Assembly (NCBI GenBank): GCA_903813345.2
Contig: CAIIXF020000007.1
Span: 11,043,730-11,103,729 of the forward strand
Length of the DNA: 60,000 nt
Origin: Owenia fusiformis
Lineage: Eukaryota > Annelida > Polychaeta > Sabellida > Oweniidae
Direction of reading: 5' to 3'
The notes beneath the pieces are model-generated. The model did no database searches and was not told the DNA's origin. It saw nothing but the letters and a program-made list of their open reading frames with translations. Below are positions 1-12,418 of this stretch, piece by piece. How positions within the stretch are numbered: position 1 is the stretch's first letter; each line of letters opens with the position of its first letter. Both the position numbers and the translations under genes were made by a program.

Positions 1-880
1 ATAGAAAATAAAAGGTTTAAGTATTGGAAAAATGTCATCAGGTAATAACTGATTCATTAGAACCTTGTGAATCTTAGAATAAATCAAACAGGAGCTAACC
101 TGGGCTGCTTTAATTGAGTTTGTACAGATACATGTAGTTAATAGTTGTACTCACTTATTGTTTTTCTACACCAATATTATAATTACATGGTAACAACAAT
201 GCTTGTAACCCTGATGGCAGTTTTCCTAAAAATTGTGAAGTTAAGTATAGTCTTGCTTCAAGCCTCTGCTTCCCCCTCACTCATTTTCAATTTCCCATCT
301 GTAGAAAATGTGTCTATTAGAATTTTTGGGAAAGCAAGGCCCTGATGCAAGATTTAAGTAAATTCAGGTATCTTTTATAAAAGTTCTCGTTCTGGCCTAA
401 TGATGCATAACATTTATTTTTATTGAACCATTCAGGTTAAGTAGGGCACAAAGAAAAAATGTCTGATGCTGAATTATGCTGTACAGTATTTGTAATATAA
501 TTGTTTAAACAGAATTAAAGTCTATATTTTGTTCACCTAAACTGTTAAACTGTTCTGTTTGTATATTTATGTAATTCATTTGCAGGGAAACTTTATTGAT
601 CCACCTCCCCCCTCCCCCAACATTCTCTCACATGGATCTGGGAATACATATATTCAAGAGTTGAGGAGTTTAAAGTATTGAGAGGTACATGTATGAGGAC
701 ATACAGTGTATACCCTGCGTGCACAGTCTAGTTAAACTACACTCTGCCTAGTAGAGACCATATTACAGTTTAGTAGCCCCGCCCCCACGACAAGTACCGG
801 TGACAGTTTGGGTAATAAATCACTTTTGACCTACGCGCTGAACTTTCTTCCACAAATCAGCGAGCTTGAAGAAACGTATG
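1..880. other. gene-free A/T-rich sequence
   Basis: I see no coding exon, RNA gene or recognisable transposon end here. Open frames are short and low in complexity. A C-rich patch lies near 600-620. Base composition becomes richer in G/C towards 780-1000, leading into the candidate promoter. Confidence 0.5.
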
Positions 881-910
881 CCAAATGCGTTCTAATTAAA
901 TATGCGCATG

Positions 911-1006
911 TCATTGGTCAATTCCGGGCTCAACGATGACGTCAGAAGGAATGACCATATATAGAACGTCGGTCAAATTTGGCCGACGAACACTGATTGG
1001 CGCGGT
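911..1006 (+). promoter_or_regulatory. candidate promoter with CRE, TATA-like box and first splice donor
   Basis: A locally G/C- and CpG-rich stretch holds a CCAAT-type box (ATTGGTCA near 913), a perfect CRE palindrome TGACGTCA at 937-944, a TATA-like CATATATAG at 956-964, and about 40 bases further on a good splice donor (GCG then GTGAGT at about 1006). This is the order expected of a promoter plus a short non-coding first exon. It could feed the methyltransferase gene, whose coding exon is preceded by an acceptor at about 3935. No transcript evidence is available, and CRE-like sites also occur inside repeats of this window. Confidence 0.3.
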
Positions 1007-1736
1007 GAGTTCACAGGTTTATTTTAGTTTGAAAGAGTGAAGGCGAAGCTCTCTTTTAAGAAGTGAAGTCAAACGAATGCAAAGGGTATACAGTGTATCA
1101 TGCATATACCAAATTAAAAACAGACCTCTAATTTAAAGATCTGAGATCAATTTCTTCAAAAACTACCTCTGTTACTAGGGAAACAGAACTCTGGAATATG
1201 TACTATAATGTAAATGAGAATTGAATAACCATCAGCTGCTCTAGTTTATACCATACATAAAACTCATCATGTTTTCTGAATTGAAAATAGATTTGGTATG
1301 TATAGTCATGATAGTTCTTTTGTTTTTTATTACTCAGTAACTAAAACAATGTAGTACTACATGTATACAAATTATGGACGTATGGTATCAGGCACATGTT
1401 TCAGTGTGAGGATTCAGACTGACTCCTTTACAGTTTGGACCATAAATACATCAATTTTCTATCACCATTTCCAAAAACGTGGTGATTCGAAAGCCCATAG
1501 TTTCCAATATTGTCTAGATACATATCCCCCATTTAAAGTTGTTGGATGGCATCTTGAAAATTCGCTCATTTGTAACATGGGAAATGTACTATTTTATTTA
1601 TGGTCCAAACTGTAGGTACATGTATTCCCATTGTCTTAGTCATTAATAGTGAAAAAATTGCTGCCACATCCAATGTTTATCCAAGGACTAAGTGAGGGCA
1701 TTGGCTTTCTTAAAAACCCATGGTGAAAGCTGCTGG

Positions 1737-1931
1737 CATGGGCGTAGCGCTATTTTTCTAAGTAGTACGCCACCACCACGGGAACAAGAGTTGAGTGAAT
1801 CAAAAACTAGTATTCACGGGGGTCTGGGGGTTTTCCCCCATGAAAATTTTGAAATTTGGTTGTATTTGGAGCGAATTTGCAACCATCTGGTATGCCTGTG
1901 CGTACCCAGCGTACCGGACGCTACGCCCATG
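1737..1931. mobile_element. short inverted-repeat element (MITE-like)
   Basis: The two ends are inverted copies: CATGGGCGTAGCG at the left and CGCTACGCCCATG at the right, about 195 bp apart. The interior has no coding capacity beyond chance frames. The size and paired ends suit a non-autonomous DNA transposon; the superfamily is not evident and I did not find a clear target duplication. Confidence 0.5.
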
Positions 1932-1998
1932 GCTGGCGACTCTGACTCTATGAATATGAGCAATATGATTGTGGGTAGCAAATTCCTTACTCGAGTCT

Positions 1999-2030
1999 CG
2001 GAATATAGAGAAGGCTTTGGACCTAAGTAA
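1999..2030 (+). repeat. 32-bp direct repeat, copy 1 (copy 2 at 3081-3112)
   Basis: A 32-base string beginning CGGAATATAGAG and ending AAGTAA occurs at 1999-2030 and again at 3081-3112 with one mismatch. It probably marks fragments of the same dispersed repeat. The DNA between the copies (2031-3080) holds no gene I can support. Confidence 0.55.
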
Positions 2031-4033
2031 CAAATTACAATCATTAAAGTCCTTTGGCTGAAGCCGTTTCCTTCACTTTCACCGCTTGATGTTTTATATT
2101 ATCAGTTCACAAACGTTATGATCTAAAAGTACCAAAATGAAAGACATTAAATTTTAGACAAACTTTAAAACTTTTAAAACTCCCGGTGAAATGTACTCTA
2201 ATTTTGATTGGCTAAAAGTAAAATCAAATCAATGAGGTCATAGGTCATTTCCAGGTAACCGGAAGTGAACTGAGGAAGAAAATAAGTAGATACTAAATCG
2301 GGAACTTTGATTGAAATCTCCACAGATGGTAGTTGTAGGTAAGTTTCAAGCAGCTTATATTATGAAGATGGGTTGATTTTTTGTATGTTGCGAAAGATTG
2401 AATGACAAGAAATATCAGTTTCAACATTCTAGGCATGATGAAAAGTTTTTACTCAAGCAGCAAGTCAAAAGCAGGGATCAAAATAAATCAAAAATCATAG
2501 AAATAATCACAGTCCTGTCAATTAAAACTTATCCAAGGAGAGAAAAGTTGAAATGGATTTTAATGTCTATGTCAATATCATTGATCTGCAAAAAAAATTT
2601 AAAGCAGATATATTTTAGAGTCACTGCTAAGAGGTAGGAAAAGCTTACTCGAGTCTCTAGCTTACAGCTAGACGAAACTTCATTGATTTCGTATGTACTG
2701 TGCTACACGCACCTACACGCACCTAGAACTCATTTTTAATTAATTTTATAAATATTTTTAAGAATATTAATCATATTTAGGATGAAGCGTTGCTTGGATT
2801 TAGATATTTCAAAATTTCATTTCGGAGTTTTGACACATGGTGAAATTTTCTCGCTGTAGCTAAAAATGGCTTCCGGTTCTGGACGTGAATAACATTTGAA
2901 ATTATTCTCGCTTAAAGAAATCAAATATAACAATAGATTCAGACGGGGATGTGAGCTGATGTTCTTCAAATCTATACATAAAGGTATATTTCATATTATT
3001 ATGCCATATTTACTGTGCGTGTGACACAATGATTTACAATATTTATAATACTAAGGCAGCTCAATCTTCCTCCTCAAAGCCGGAATATAGAGAAGGCTTT
3101 GGACCGAAGTAAGGAAAAGCAGTCTCGCAATTAGACGGTGAACACCGCCTCTAATGCGTTGGATTGTCGTAAGGACTTGCCAACACGATTCTCAGAGATC
3201 CAGAGGGGGCATGAATGCACCTATCTCGCAATGTGATTGGTCAGAAGGCGGAGCGCGGATAATTTTACGAATTTTGTGGTGCTTACATTTGGAGTATTAT
3301 CTTGCCATAATAGATAGATTGAGGGATGAAATATATTTTCTAGATCCTAAGGGTGTTACTTCATCTCGGGCCTGTATGACTGCCACTGAAAAAGATATTT
3401 ATTATTTCCATTTTCCACGCCATGATATTCTCTCATTGGTCAATTAGATACCATGTGACTAAAAATGTAAAGAGGTATTCCATGTCTCCCTGCTTAGAAA
3501 ATTTTTGAAAAGTATTTTCATCCGATATGACAGATGGTAAAGATGTATCAGGAAGTCCTCCCAAGAAAAGGTTCACAACTGTATAACAAACACGGGATAA
3601 AGAATTTACAAATGTATTCAAAAATTCAATCTTTTAGATTCGGTGAATACACCTTCAAAAATATACACTGTATACAGATATTCAACTCCACAGAATTCGG
3701 TATTTCTATAGTATTATCATGGGCTTTCAACTAGATTGCCATCTAATTTTATTGGGGTACTACTGTGTCCCCTGTACAATATTTTGATTGATAACGATCT
3801 TTTTCACCGTGGTTAAGAAATATAACTTAGCCGACTAATGACGACTGTAAAGTGAGGTAAAGTAAAGTGTAGTTTGCAGCCTTCTTGGACCAGTGCTAGA
3901 GAGATTACTGATCTTTCTGTGATTTTATTTTCCAGATCCGCAAGTAGATGTGATGGCCTTGAAACAGTGAAAGACCTGAAAGGTCCATGACCGAAAAAGG
4001 GTGATTATTTACTTTTAGAAAAGTACAAGAAAT
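2031..4033. other. gene-free stretch ahead of the methyltransferase coding exon
   Basis: No coding exon is convincing. An acceptor-like TTTTCCAG ends at about 3935, so 3936-4033 may be 5' untranslated sequence of the methyltransferase mRNA. It contains short upstream ATGs that close quickly. Confidence 0.35.
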
Positions 4034-7000
4034 ATGATAGCAAATGGCAAGGAGCTTACATGTAGCATCCTTAAAATGAGAGTTATTGTCCTCAATGCAA
4101 AGCCCTTAATAATTACACTATTTGGTATAACCTTTCTCTGGCTCTACTACCAGCTATATATAAGTTACTTCACTAAGCCTGTTGAACATACCGAACTAAC
4201 CATATATGACGCATATAAGGATGGAGAGCATGGCATAGGTGATCGGGTTAAATCAAAAAGTGTGCATGAAATCTACTTCAATGAACTTATCTTGATGGAA
4301 CCAGGTACAGTCAACCTATATAGACTAGATAATGATTATCCTAATCAGTCTGAGAAAGCTTTGGATCTGCTTATTGCAAAGCCAAATAAAATGTTCTGGA
4401 GAAAAAAGCTCAATCTCACAACACAGATACTGAATGTTAAACATACAAAGATGGACGATCCATTATTGTTAGAGATGTTACGACTGTCATGGATTTATCC
4501 ACCATCACTGTTGCCGTACAATTTAAAGCAAGACCTTGATGCTGTCTATCAAGGAGATTATTCGAAAGGACAGAGTGCAGTTGTTGATAAAATACTCAAC
4601 CACAAGGTACTTACTACTTATTCTAATTTTACAATTAAAAATGTCAGAATATACAGTAGAACCTGTAAAGTGAAACACCTCTGTAAGTGGAACACCAAGT
4701 GGAACACTTTTCAAATTCCACTTACTTATTACTTAATGTAAAATAAACCTCTGTTTGTGGAACACATGCCAAGTTGAACATTTTTTAGTTGCCAAAGGTG
4801 TCCCACTTAGGCTAGGCAAATGGAAGTTTAACATCCCAAAAATTGCAACAGTTTTTAAATTAGGCTTATATTGTATATTGATACCAGTTGAAAAACATAT
4901 CAAAAATATAGAAAAATATATGCAGTGGACAAATATGAAATGTCACATTCCAGGTACCCCCCTCCAAATTTGAGTATGGGATTGTAAATATTTTTTTATT
5001 TCAAAATGGAATTCTCTTGTCAACTAAACGAGGAATATTATGATAGTTTACTGACATAACAGCAACTAAAAATTGTTAACCAACTATTTGAGTGCAATAA
5101 TTGGCATTTCTAGCGCCAAATATCTGAAAATAGGCCATCAAATAGCCTGAATTTAATATAACAATGTATTTATTTCTGTATCAATTCATCAGAATTGCAT
5201 GAAAAATATCAAGGAGGGTATTGTACACCTGAAGATTGTCTTTGATAAGTATCAGGGTCATTAAGTGAATATTGAGCGTGAAAATAATATTTTAAATATG
5301 AAATTTCAATATTTTACCACACCCACTTTTGGGGTGACCTTACTTTTGTTTAATTACTTCTAAGATATGTCATATTTGAACTCAATAGCACAACTTAATT
5401 ATTTGTAAAGGCTTATTTTGTCCTGGAAACAGTTTTTTGAGGTTTTCAGGAAAGGATTATGTAAAAAAAAAGTAGAAAAACAGCAAATGCCAGGTGAAAT
5501 ATAAGGGAAGCCCTACTTTTAGTTAATAACTGTTAAATTATCAAATGTTTTTTCCCTTTAAATTCAATTTGATATATAATATACCTTTTCTGGTAAAACA
5601 GAGAACGATTTGTTACAATCAGTGGTCAAAAAATGTCCTTGAAAAGGCAACAAAATGTTAAATATCCCTGTCCCTGACATCAGTTTATTAATATGAGCCA
5701 AAAAAGGTAACCTAACCAAATGTTTGTTAATAACCCAGTCATTCAGCATGAGTTTGACATCATATTTGGCACAATTACCTTGTTCAATGTTCTTTCATCA
5801 CGTCACGATTTTATGGCCATTTACAAAATGTGCTCAAAATATCGAAATGTGCCTAACTGACTGGACATCAATACCACCAGTTTTTTTATCTGTGGACCTT
5901 TTTTCGATACTTACAACACTTGAAACATTAAAACAAGAGATAAGAATGAAGATGTGAGTCATAACACATGATTTTTATGCTCCTGATTTGAACAACAACG
6001 CACGATATGTTCAAATTGGCCTCCAGGCATGACACCCATATTTCATGGCATGGTATAAAATGGCCATAAAATCGTGACCACTAGAGACCACTGAGACTGG
6101 GTAGATTGATAATACATTGACCAAGACTCAATTCTGCCAAATATGACACTAAATCCATGCAGGATGATTGGACTGGATTATTAAGATTTGTTTGGGTTAC
6201 CTTTTTGGCTCGCCCTGTATTAAGGAAAAATTGTTACTTTTGACTATGGTGTTCTTAATCACACAGTGATATTGAGAAATGAAATGAAGAAGTTCAACTG
6301 AAGAATGTTCGATTTCAAAATGAAATTCAATAAAAAATGAGGAAAAGGTTTCTACATTAATAAATCCTCCTGAGTTAACTAGTGTGACGCAAAGTAAATC
6401 CCTGGTCTTTATACAGGGCCTGGTTCGATTATGTTATGTTCATTATCAAAAATGCTGCCTTAATTTTGTAATCTTAACCTTCATATATGTGTCTTACTTA
6501 TAGAGAGCAAAAAAGAATGCTGATTAAATAAGCTTAATACTATTATGTTGTAACAACAATCAGTTACAACCTTGTCTATCACCAGCCTTCATCAGGGGCG
6601 GATATGGGAACCAACAAGGGGGGGGGGCAAATGTCAGGTCTGAGAAAAAAACTTCCGCTGAAAAAATTTTGGGCCCCTAAAACCCTGAAGTGGGCCCAAA
6701 TTTTGAAAAATCGAGACCCATTTTCTTCAATTAAAAAATAAGGCTTTAAAAGGTTCATTTATGACCAAAAATGCCCACTTTTCGGGGCCTTAAGGCCTTT
6801 TTTGGGCCCATTTTTTTTCTGGGCCCGCCCAAGGGGGTTGGAAGGGCCCAGATCTGCCAGTGTTCATTATTTAGTCATCATTATTCTCATGATCAGTAAT
6901 GGAGGTATTTGCACAAATGCCTTTGCATACCTTACATGTCAAAGAACAGTTATTTCATTTTTCTACAAGAACATCTCATAGAAATACAATCTGCCTTACA

Positions 7001-10000
7001 CACACAATGGATGATCTCTGAAAAAGGGGAGCTGCATTTAGGCAATTGGTACATAGTTTCGTTGCTTATTTCCCAGCCCAATTATAATGGAGGCAGTTTA
7101 TTTCCCTCCCACTCCTGGATCTGATGGTATACTCTGTAACTGTGGTATTCCGCAGCATCAGAAAATGGAGGAAGAACACGGGGCTGCAATAATTCAGATC
7201 TTGCTGTTCTCTTTTAATAGAATTTTAGAAGCCTAAGATAATTTAGGGTTTCACCATTTTTCCACCATAAATTGACAAAAGAGCATGTTCCTCTGCAATG
7301 ACAGAGTTGCTTGCATTTCACTGGTTTTCTACTTGTTTACGTTGTAACAAAATGTCGGAACATCGAAGGTTTGATTTTTCTTTTTTCTCTATTTCACACA
7401 TTGTAGGCAGAATTCCCACAACATTGTTATCACAAACATGTATCAGTATTATATGTTTAAAAAATGTACATATTTGCGAACAAATAGTTCAGAAGACAAC
7501 AGAATCTTCGATTTAATTCCTCAATTCAACAATTCTGTGAGAAAAAAACATTGTGGGGATTCTGCCTACAACGCGTGAAAAAAGGAAAAAAGAAATATCG
7601 TACTTTCGACGTTTAGACATTTTGTTACCGAAACGACAAGCGTAATCGAGCGGATCACCAGTGCTTTTGGTAATTTAAAAGGCAACCGCTTGTTTTCTCA
7701 AGAACTCACTCTTTTTTATCTGCCTCAATGATAGCCTCTTGTCTATGCCATATATAACCTGAATGCGATGTCACACACCAGAAAAGAAACAAAATACTGT
7801 CACAGACCACTTTTCCCAAAGACAATCTTATTTCATTTATATTCCAACATTTTGTTTCTTGGGTTGCTGCTTTTGGTTCAGGTTTGAAGAAAATGTTGAA
7901 GTTTGTGTTTTGTGCAAGATAAATGAGAAGCACAAGGAGATCTGTATGAGTACTGTATTTGAGGTTTGGACACTTTGGATTGCAGTTTTCACAATCACGA
8001 TATCTGCATCCGATTCTGAATGCAGCACATGTACACTCAATGTTTTCCAACCTGACAGACAGAATTACCATCATTCCTATGCACTGAAATTATATTAATG
8101 AAAGACTCCCCAGATATCTGAGATTTTAATGTTCTCTGTCAGTTTAAATTCCGTTTAATAACCATAAATTTGTTTCTACAGCATTATACATCCAATTGAT
8201 AGTTCCATAGTAATGTACTCTTATGTAATGATTTATTTATCTGATGAATTTAAATATATGCAAATTTTGTAATTGCGGATTGTAATTAATAATTTAAACA
8301 ATATTAAATTCCACAAAAACTACAACTTACATTATTTAGATAAGCCTAGTATAGAGCAGTTATCAAATACCCTAATATCAGAGTGATGATATGTAATTAT
8401 TCATCAAATAAAAGTGAGGTCACCTTAACATTTCACCTGGTGCAACTAATAATTCCTATTTTTCATACTAATAGGGTATAAACCTTCACAAAACTTGTAT
8501 TTTAGATGATGACAAGCCTATATAAATGATTTAGATGTCAACTCTAATACAAATGTGATGCATTGTGGGAGTTAATCATCAAAACTATAGTCTCCCCTAT
8601 AGTGGGCGGGGCAAAACTATGAAAATGAAATCATTTTTTTCTTCCTAAGTATACACCTTAGAATTCTGACACTCACCAAATATGAAGTTCATATAAATAT
8701 GTAACACCATGATTTTTTTCATGCTTTTCTGACAAATTGATCCTAAAATATCTAAATAGATATGTGATAACATGCCTGTTGTGTGGCCTATTTTGTTATA
8801 CTTTGGGGTCAAATGACCAATTACTGGTCTCAAAATTGGTTAAAATAATATTTTAATTATTTGTGAATATGTGATCTATCATAATAAAGCTTGAATACTT
8901 GACTAAAGTATTCCATTTGGGAAGAAAAAATTGCTTCCAACCAATACTCAATTTTGGGGTAGGGTTGTAGCAAGGGAAAGATCAATACCCGGTGATTTCA
9001 GCGGGAAGTGGCGTTTCGTTCAGTGGATGAGCTGCGCGCGCACGCATAAATGTGATTATCCAATATAATTAGGGGAGGGCTATTTGAAGTAGTTTTTGGT
9101 CTCAGGCGCGACCCAGGGCTGTTGTCTTAAGGACATTTCGTTGAAAATGAGCCATTCGGCTGATAATTGGTAAGAGTTTGCGATCTTATAATGTATAACT
9201 GTTACTCAGACACATATTTTGACACGATTCTGTTGGAAATAAGCTTTGAACCGAGAGATATTCACGATTGATATGCACATTTTTGATTGTGCCATTGCTT
9301 TTCTATTGCACAATCCATGTATTGATAGAAGAAACATTAATAATGCAGATTGGTTTACCTTCAATACATGGCAGACACTACATATCGGTCTATTAATACC
9401 AGTTTGTGCCTTAAATAGTTTTATATTTCCATCCACGGCCTGGAGCCTGGGTGTGTTTGTCTCTTATGTGTATGCTTGTGCATGGACTTCTAATCACTAG
9501 CAGAATTTAACATGATGCAAACTCGACATTATAACTCATGCTGTAACATTTTGACTTCGCTGGAAAACAATAGGAATTATTTTTCTTGCCAATCAATCAT
9601 GAATCACAATCAAAATTTCAGAATGATCAATCAGGCAATGGTCCAAATCAAGTTAAAACATTATATGATATTCAGCAAGAAGTCCAGTAGAAATACAGAA
9701 TATTTAAACATCAAAGCTGAAAGTTAAAAGCTAATCTGTCAATTTTCCGTCTGCAAAAGAGCGTTTACATTTGACACAATAACAGACTGAGGCTTTGAAA
9801 TCTAGGATTCCCCAAGAAAGTATGACGTCATACTAATTAGCATAAGGATTTCCCTATTGGTCTGGGTCGTGCCTTGTTCGAAAACACAATCCATAAATAC
9901 ATGCTAATTTCTAAGGAGATAGGAAGTGTATAACGTGTTTATCGATTTTGTTTAAAGATTTAATCAATTATCAAATTGTTTAAGTGGATAAAGTGGTCAC

Positions 10001-12418
10001 ACTTGCTTCAATTCATAGCGAAATCGACGGATAGAAACTGACCGAATTCCCGATATCCTACCCCGTATTACTGTAGGCTATGAGCACAGTGACCTACAGA
10101 GGGCGCTATCACAAACAAGTACTGCACGAACCGATAAATTCCCGGGTATTGTAACGCCCTTGGTTGTAGGGGGTACCTAGGAAGTGAAATTTCATATTTG
10201 TCCACTGCATACATTTTTCTATATTTTTGATATGTTTTTCAACTGATATTAATACATAATATAAGACTAATTTAAAAACTGTTGCAATTTTTGGGATGTT
10301 TGGGCCTTTTATGAGCCCATTTGCTTGGCCTAACTTGTAAACACAGGTTTTACTGTATATGAGAGGACATCTTTCTATATGAGAGGACATCTTTCTAAAC
10401 TGTTCATTCATTCTGATACAAATCAATCTCATCTTCCTGGATGTTCTGCTATGACACTCAGTTATCCCAGGATTGCTTGTGGTTGGTGGCTAACAAATGT
10501 ATGGCCTTCTCTTTTTTATTGCTTCTCTAATATTATTTTCAAAAAGATTGTCATGGTTGTAACTCCTAGATACAGGAGGCCATGGATTTACCTTACCATA
10601 AAACTATTTAATTTTAGTTACCTAGGGTTTTCCTAAAAATAGCATCGGCAATTTAAAGCTAAAATTATTGAGCTAAAATCATGCCAAGTTTTATTTAACT
10701 TCTTTCTGCATTATTTATATGGATCAATACCATCTTGTGGTATTTACTCTCATTTATCATTATACAGGGTGATACAAATGCTTCTAATTTTTGAATAACT
10801 AAACACTTTCCTCATTATCATAATGATAGGATCTTCTTTCCAAGAAGGGTATTCCAACAAGAGGGTTGCATTTTTGGATCATGCTGTATTATTAAAACAA
10901 AACATTATAAACTTTATAGAATTATTTTTCCAAATTACCAGTTACACATATTAATAGTCAATCAGTTAAACACAATCACACATTTCAAACTGTGTTACAT
11001 TGATTTTTTAACGAGAACTTATCCATTGATCTTTGAAAGAAACATGTTCAATAATTTTGATTGATGAAAATATATCATAAAAGCTTTTCATATTGTTAAA
11101 ATTCAATTTTCAATCTTGTTATCTGCAGATTACTGCATATCAAGGGAGAAGGTCAATGATACAACAATGTACACGTATCTTTTTTATCTCTCCAAGATGA
11201 CCATCTCAAATTAATTGGGTTGTCATCAGTTGTGTTGGTCAGATTCCCCACTATCCTCAAATCATAATCTCTGTACCCAATAGTAGCCCAAAATATGCTT
11301 TATTATGCAATGAAAATCTGAATGAATCAGATGTCAGGTCTATACTTACTATGAACATTGGTATTTTTCAGAGAAATGGTTTCTTTGTTGAATGTGGTGG
11401 CTTTGATGGGGAATCTCGCTCAAACTCTCTGTTTTTTGAACAGCGCCGAAATTGGAGAGGAATCCTCATAGAAGCAGATCCATATAATTTTGTAGAGTTG
11501 GTCAACAAAAACAGAAAGGCATACAGCTCAGATACATGCTTAAGTATTCTTCATCACCCATTTGAGGTAAGTCTCTTACAAGATGTTCTCAAGGTGCTTT
11601 AATAGAGATTTTCATTTATTTATAAGAGATGACAATGTTAAGGAATTTACGCATCTTCAGAAAATGGGGTGTCGGGGATTGTTTTCACATTGCCAGTTGT
11701 GCTTTTCAAAGTTCCCTTTTCTGTTTTTTAACATGATTAGGTTTTTTCCTACGCTCATAAATACATCCCGATTTATAATTAAAGAAACATAACTAATTTC
11801 TACTGTCTTCTATGAACTTGTTGTTTTATTGAGGGGATTAAGATTGAAAATATTATAACATTTAATGAAAAAAAATGTAAGGTCATAAAATCCTTAAATC
11901 ATAAATAAGTGATTTCACTTTTAAGAAAACTGGAAAGCTTATTCCTTCATCATCCTGGAAAATTAAAATAATCCTGAACGTAGAATTCTTAGCCATATGA
12001 AGATTTCCACAGATTAAAATGTTCCATCACAACTTTATTCCAGATTCCATTCAAACTTAACAGAAACTTAGGTCGGATTATGGATACTGAAGATGAGTAC
12101 TCCAACGAAGATCCAGATGTCAACATTGTCCCGATTCAGTGTTTTCCCTTTTATAGTTACCTCCTAGCATTAAAGGTGACACATGTGGATTATTTTAGTC
12201 TCGATGTTGAAGGATTAGAACTTGAAGTTTTACGAACGATACCATTCCATAAAATAACAATTGATGTGATAAGTGCAGAATTTATTCATGGTGCTAAGGA
12301 CAAAGTTGTAATGCAGAATTATATGGAGGAGCAGGGGTTTCATGTTGCAGCCGAGATTATGAGATCTGATAATCTTGCCAACGATTTTATTTTTGTACGA
12401 AATGGCTTTAAGCCTTGA
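4034..12418 (+). CDS. FkbM/Star-like methyltransferase domain protein, membrane-anchored, 3 exons
   Basis: Exons 4034-4606, 11372-11566 and 12044-12418 join in phase 0 at GT-AG sites to give 380 aa ending in TGA. Residues about 20-46 form one hydrophobic segment close to the N-terminus, suggesting a type II signal anchor with the rest lumenal or extracellular. The second exon opens the methyltransferase fold with NGFFVECGGFDGE (about residues 193-205, the SAM-binding motif I region) followed by GILIEAD; the third exon carries DYFSLDVEGLE at about 305-315, the other hallmark of the Methyltransf_21 (FkbM) family and of the insect Star protein. The substrate cannot be read from sequence, and Star itself acts as a trafficking chaperone rather than a proven enzyme. 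The start at 4034 is the first ATG of the open frame; a second in-frame ATG at 4076 would still keep the anchor. The large first intron (6.8 kb) is full of MITEs. Confidence 0.85.
4652..4966 (+). repeat. dispersed repeat with ACAGTAGAACCTGT end
   Basis: It starts with ACAGTAGAACCTGT and includes several spaced TGGAACAC/TGAAACAC motifs. Its distal part (about 4810-4966) is found in reverse complement at 10168-10357, and the terminal motif recurs at 13690-13873. This is a family of non-autonomous DNA elements with ACAGTRRAACCTGT-type ends. It lies in intron 1 of the methyltransferase gene, just after the donor. Confidence 0.6.
4967..5687. other. intron sequence without recognised features
   Basis: A/T-rich intron 1 sequence. 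I see no exon-like frame and no paired inverted ends. Confidence 0.4.
5688..6220. mobile_element. Tc1/mariner-like MITE
   Basis: Inverted ends pair GAGCCAAAAAAGGTAACC at 5695 with GGTTACCTTTTTGGCTC ending at 6211. The right end continues to CGCCCTGTA, so the intact terminus would read TACAGGGCGAGCC, a style common in Tc1/mariner elements with TA targets; the left terminus has decayed. A second pair of inverted segments (around ATGGCCATAAAATCGTGAC) lies further in. No transposase frame is present. Confidence 0.55.
6593..6862. mobile_element. hAT-like short element
   Basis: The left end CAGGGGCGGAT faces a degraded right end AGATCTGCCAGTG. The interior is rich in GGGCCC blocks and has a run of ten G near 6620. 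CAGGGGCGGA-type ends are typical of hAT MITEs in invertebrates. The right end is imperfect and I could not confirm an 8-bp target duplication. Confidence 0.4.
7344..7628. mobile_element. inverted-repeat element (MITE)
   Basis: GTAACAAAATGTCGGAACAT at the left pairs with the complement of ACGTTTAGACATTTTGTTAC at the right, and the inner sequence also pairs (GGCAGAATTCCCACAA against TTGTGGGGATTCTGCC). The whole 285 bp can fold on itself. Non-coding. Confidence 0.6.
7629..9009. other. intron sequence; overlapping frames of doubtful value
   Basis: The stretch 7706-8098 is open on both strands (122 aa minus, 111 aa plus). Neither frame resembles a known domain or has repeat support, so I do not call a gene. 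The rest is A/T-rich without recognised elements. Confidence 0.35.
9010..9169 (+). promoter_or_regulatory. possible promoter and mini-exon inside intron 1
   Basis: A G/C- and CpG-rich island (GCTGCGCGCGCACG near 9032) with a CCAAT box near 9058 stands out in A/T-rich intron DNA. An ATG at 9147 opens eight codons (MSHSADN and the first bases of a further codon) directly before a donor, TTG then GTAAGAG, at about 9169. This could be an internal promoter and first exon of an unrecognised transcript, or chance. I could not find a partner exon. Confidence 0.2.
9820..9833. promoter_or_regulatory. 14-bp CRE palindrome
   Basis: GTATGACGTCATAC is a perfect palindrome centred on TGACGTCA, the full-length site bound by CREB/ATF bZIP proteins. 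It lies in intron 1 of the methyltransferase gene. Function is inferred only from the motif. Confidence 0.3.
10168..10357 (-). repeat. inverted copy of the ACAGTRRAACCTGT repeat
   Basis: Read on the minus strand this segment starts with TACAGTAAAACCTGT and then follows the same sequence as about 4810-4966. Short changes scattered throughout suggest an old insertion. It is followed near 10360-10390 by a duplicated TATGAGAGGACATCTTTCTA. Confidence 0.6.
10400..11371. other. last part of intron 1, no recognised features
   Basis: No open frame of interest or inverted ends seen. It ends in a normal acceptor (TTTTTCAG at 11371). Confidence 0.4.

Noticed and set aside
2398-2637. 79-aa Lys-rich frame
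   Set aside because: Low-complexity A/T-rich translation without splice context or a known domain.
7706-8098. Overlapping open frames on both strands (122 aa and 111 aa)
   Set aside because: Each is the shadow of the other, neither shows a recognisable domain, and no flanking exon or clear splice-site support was found.
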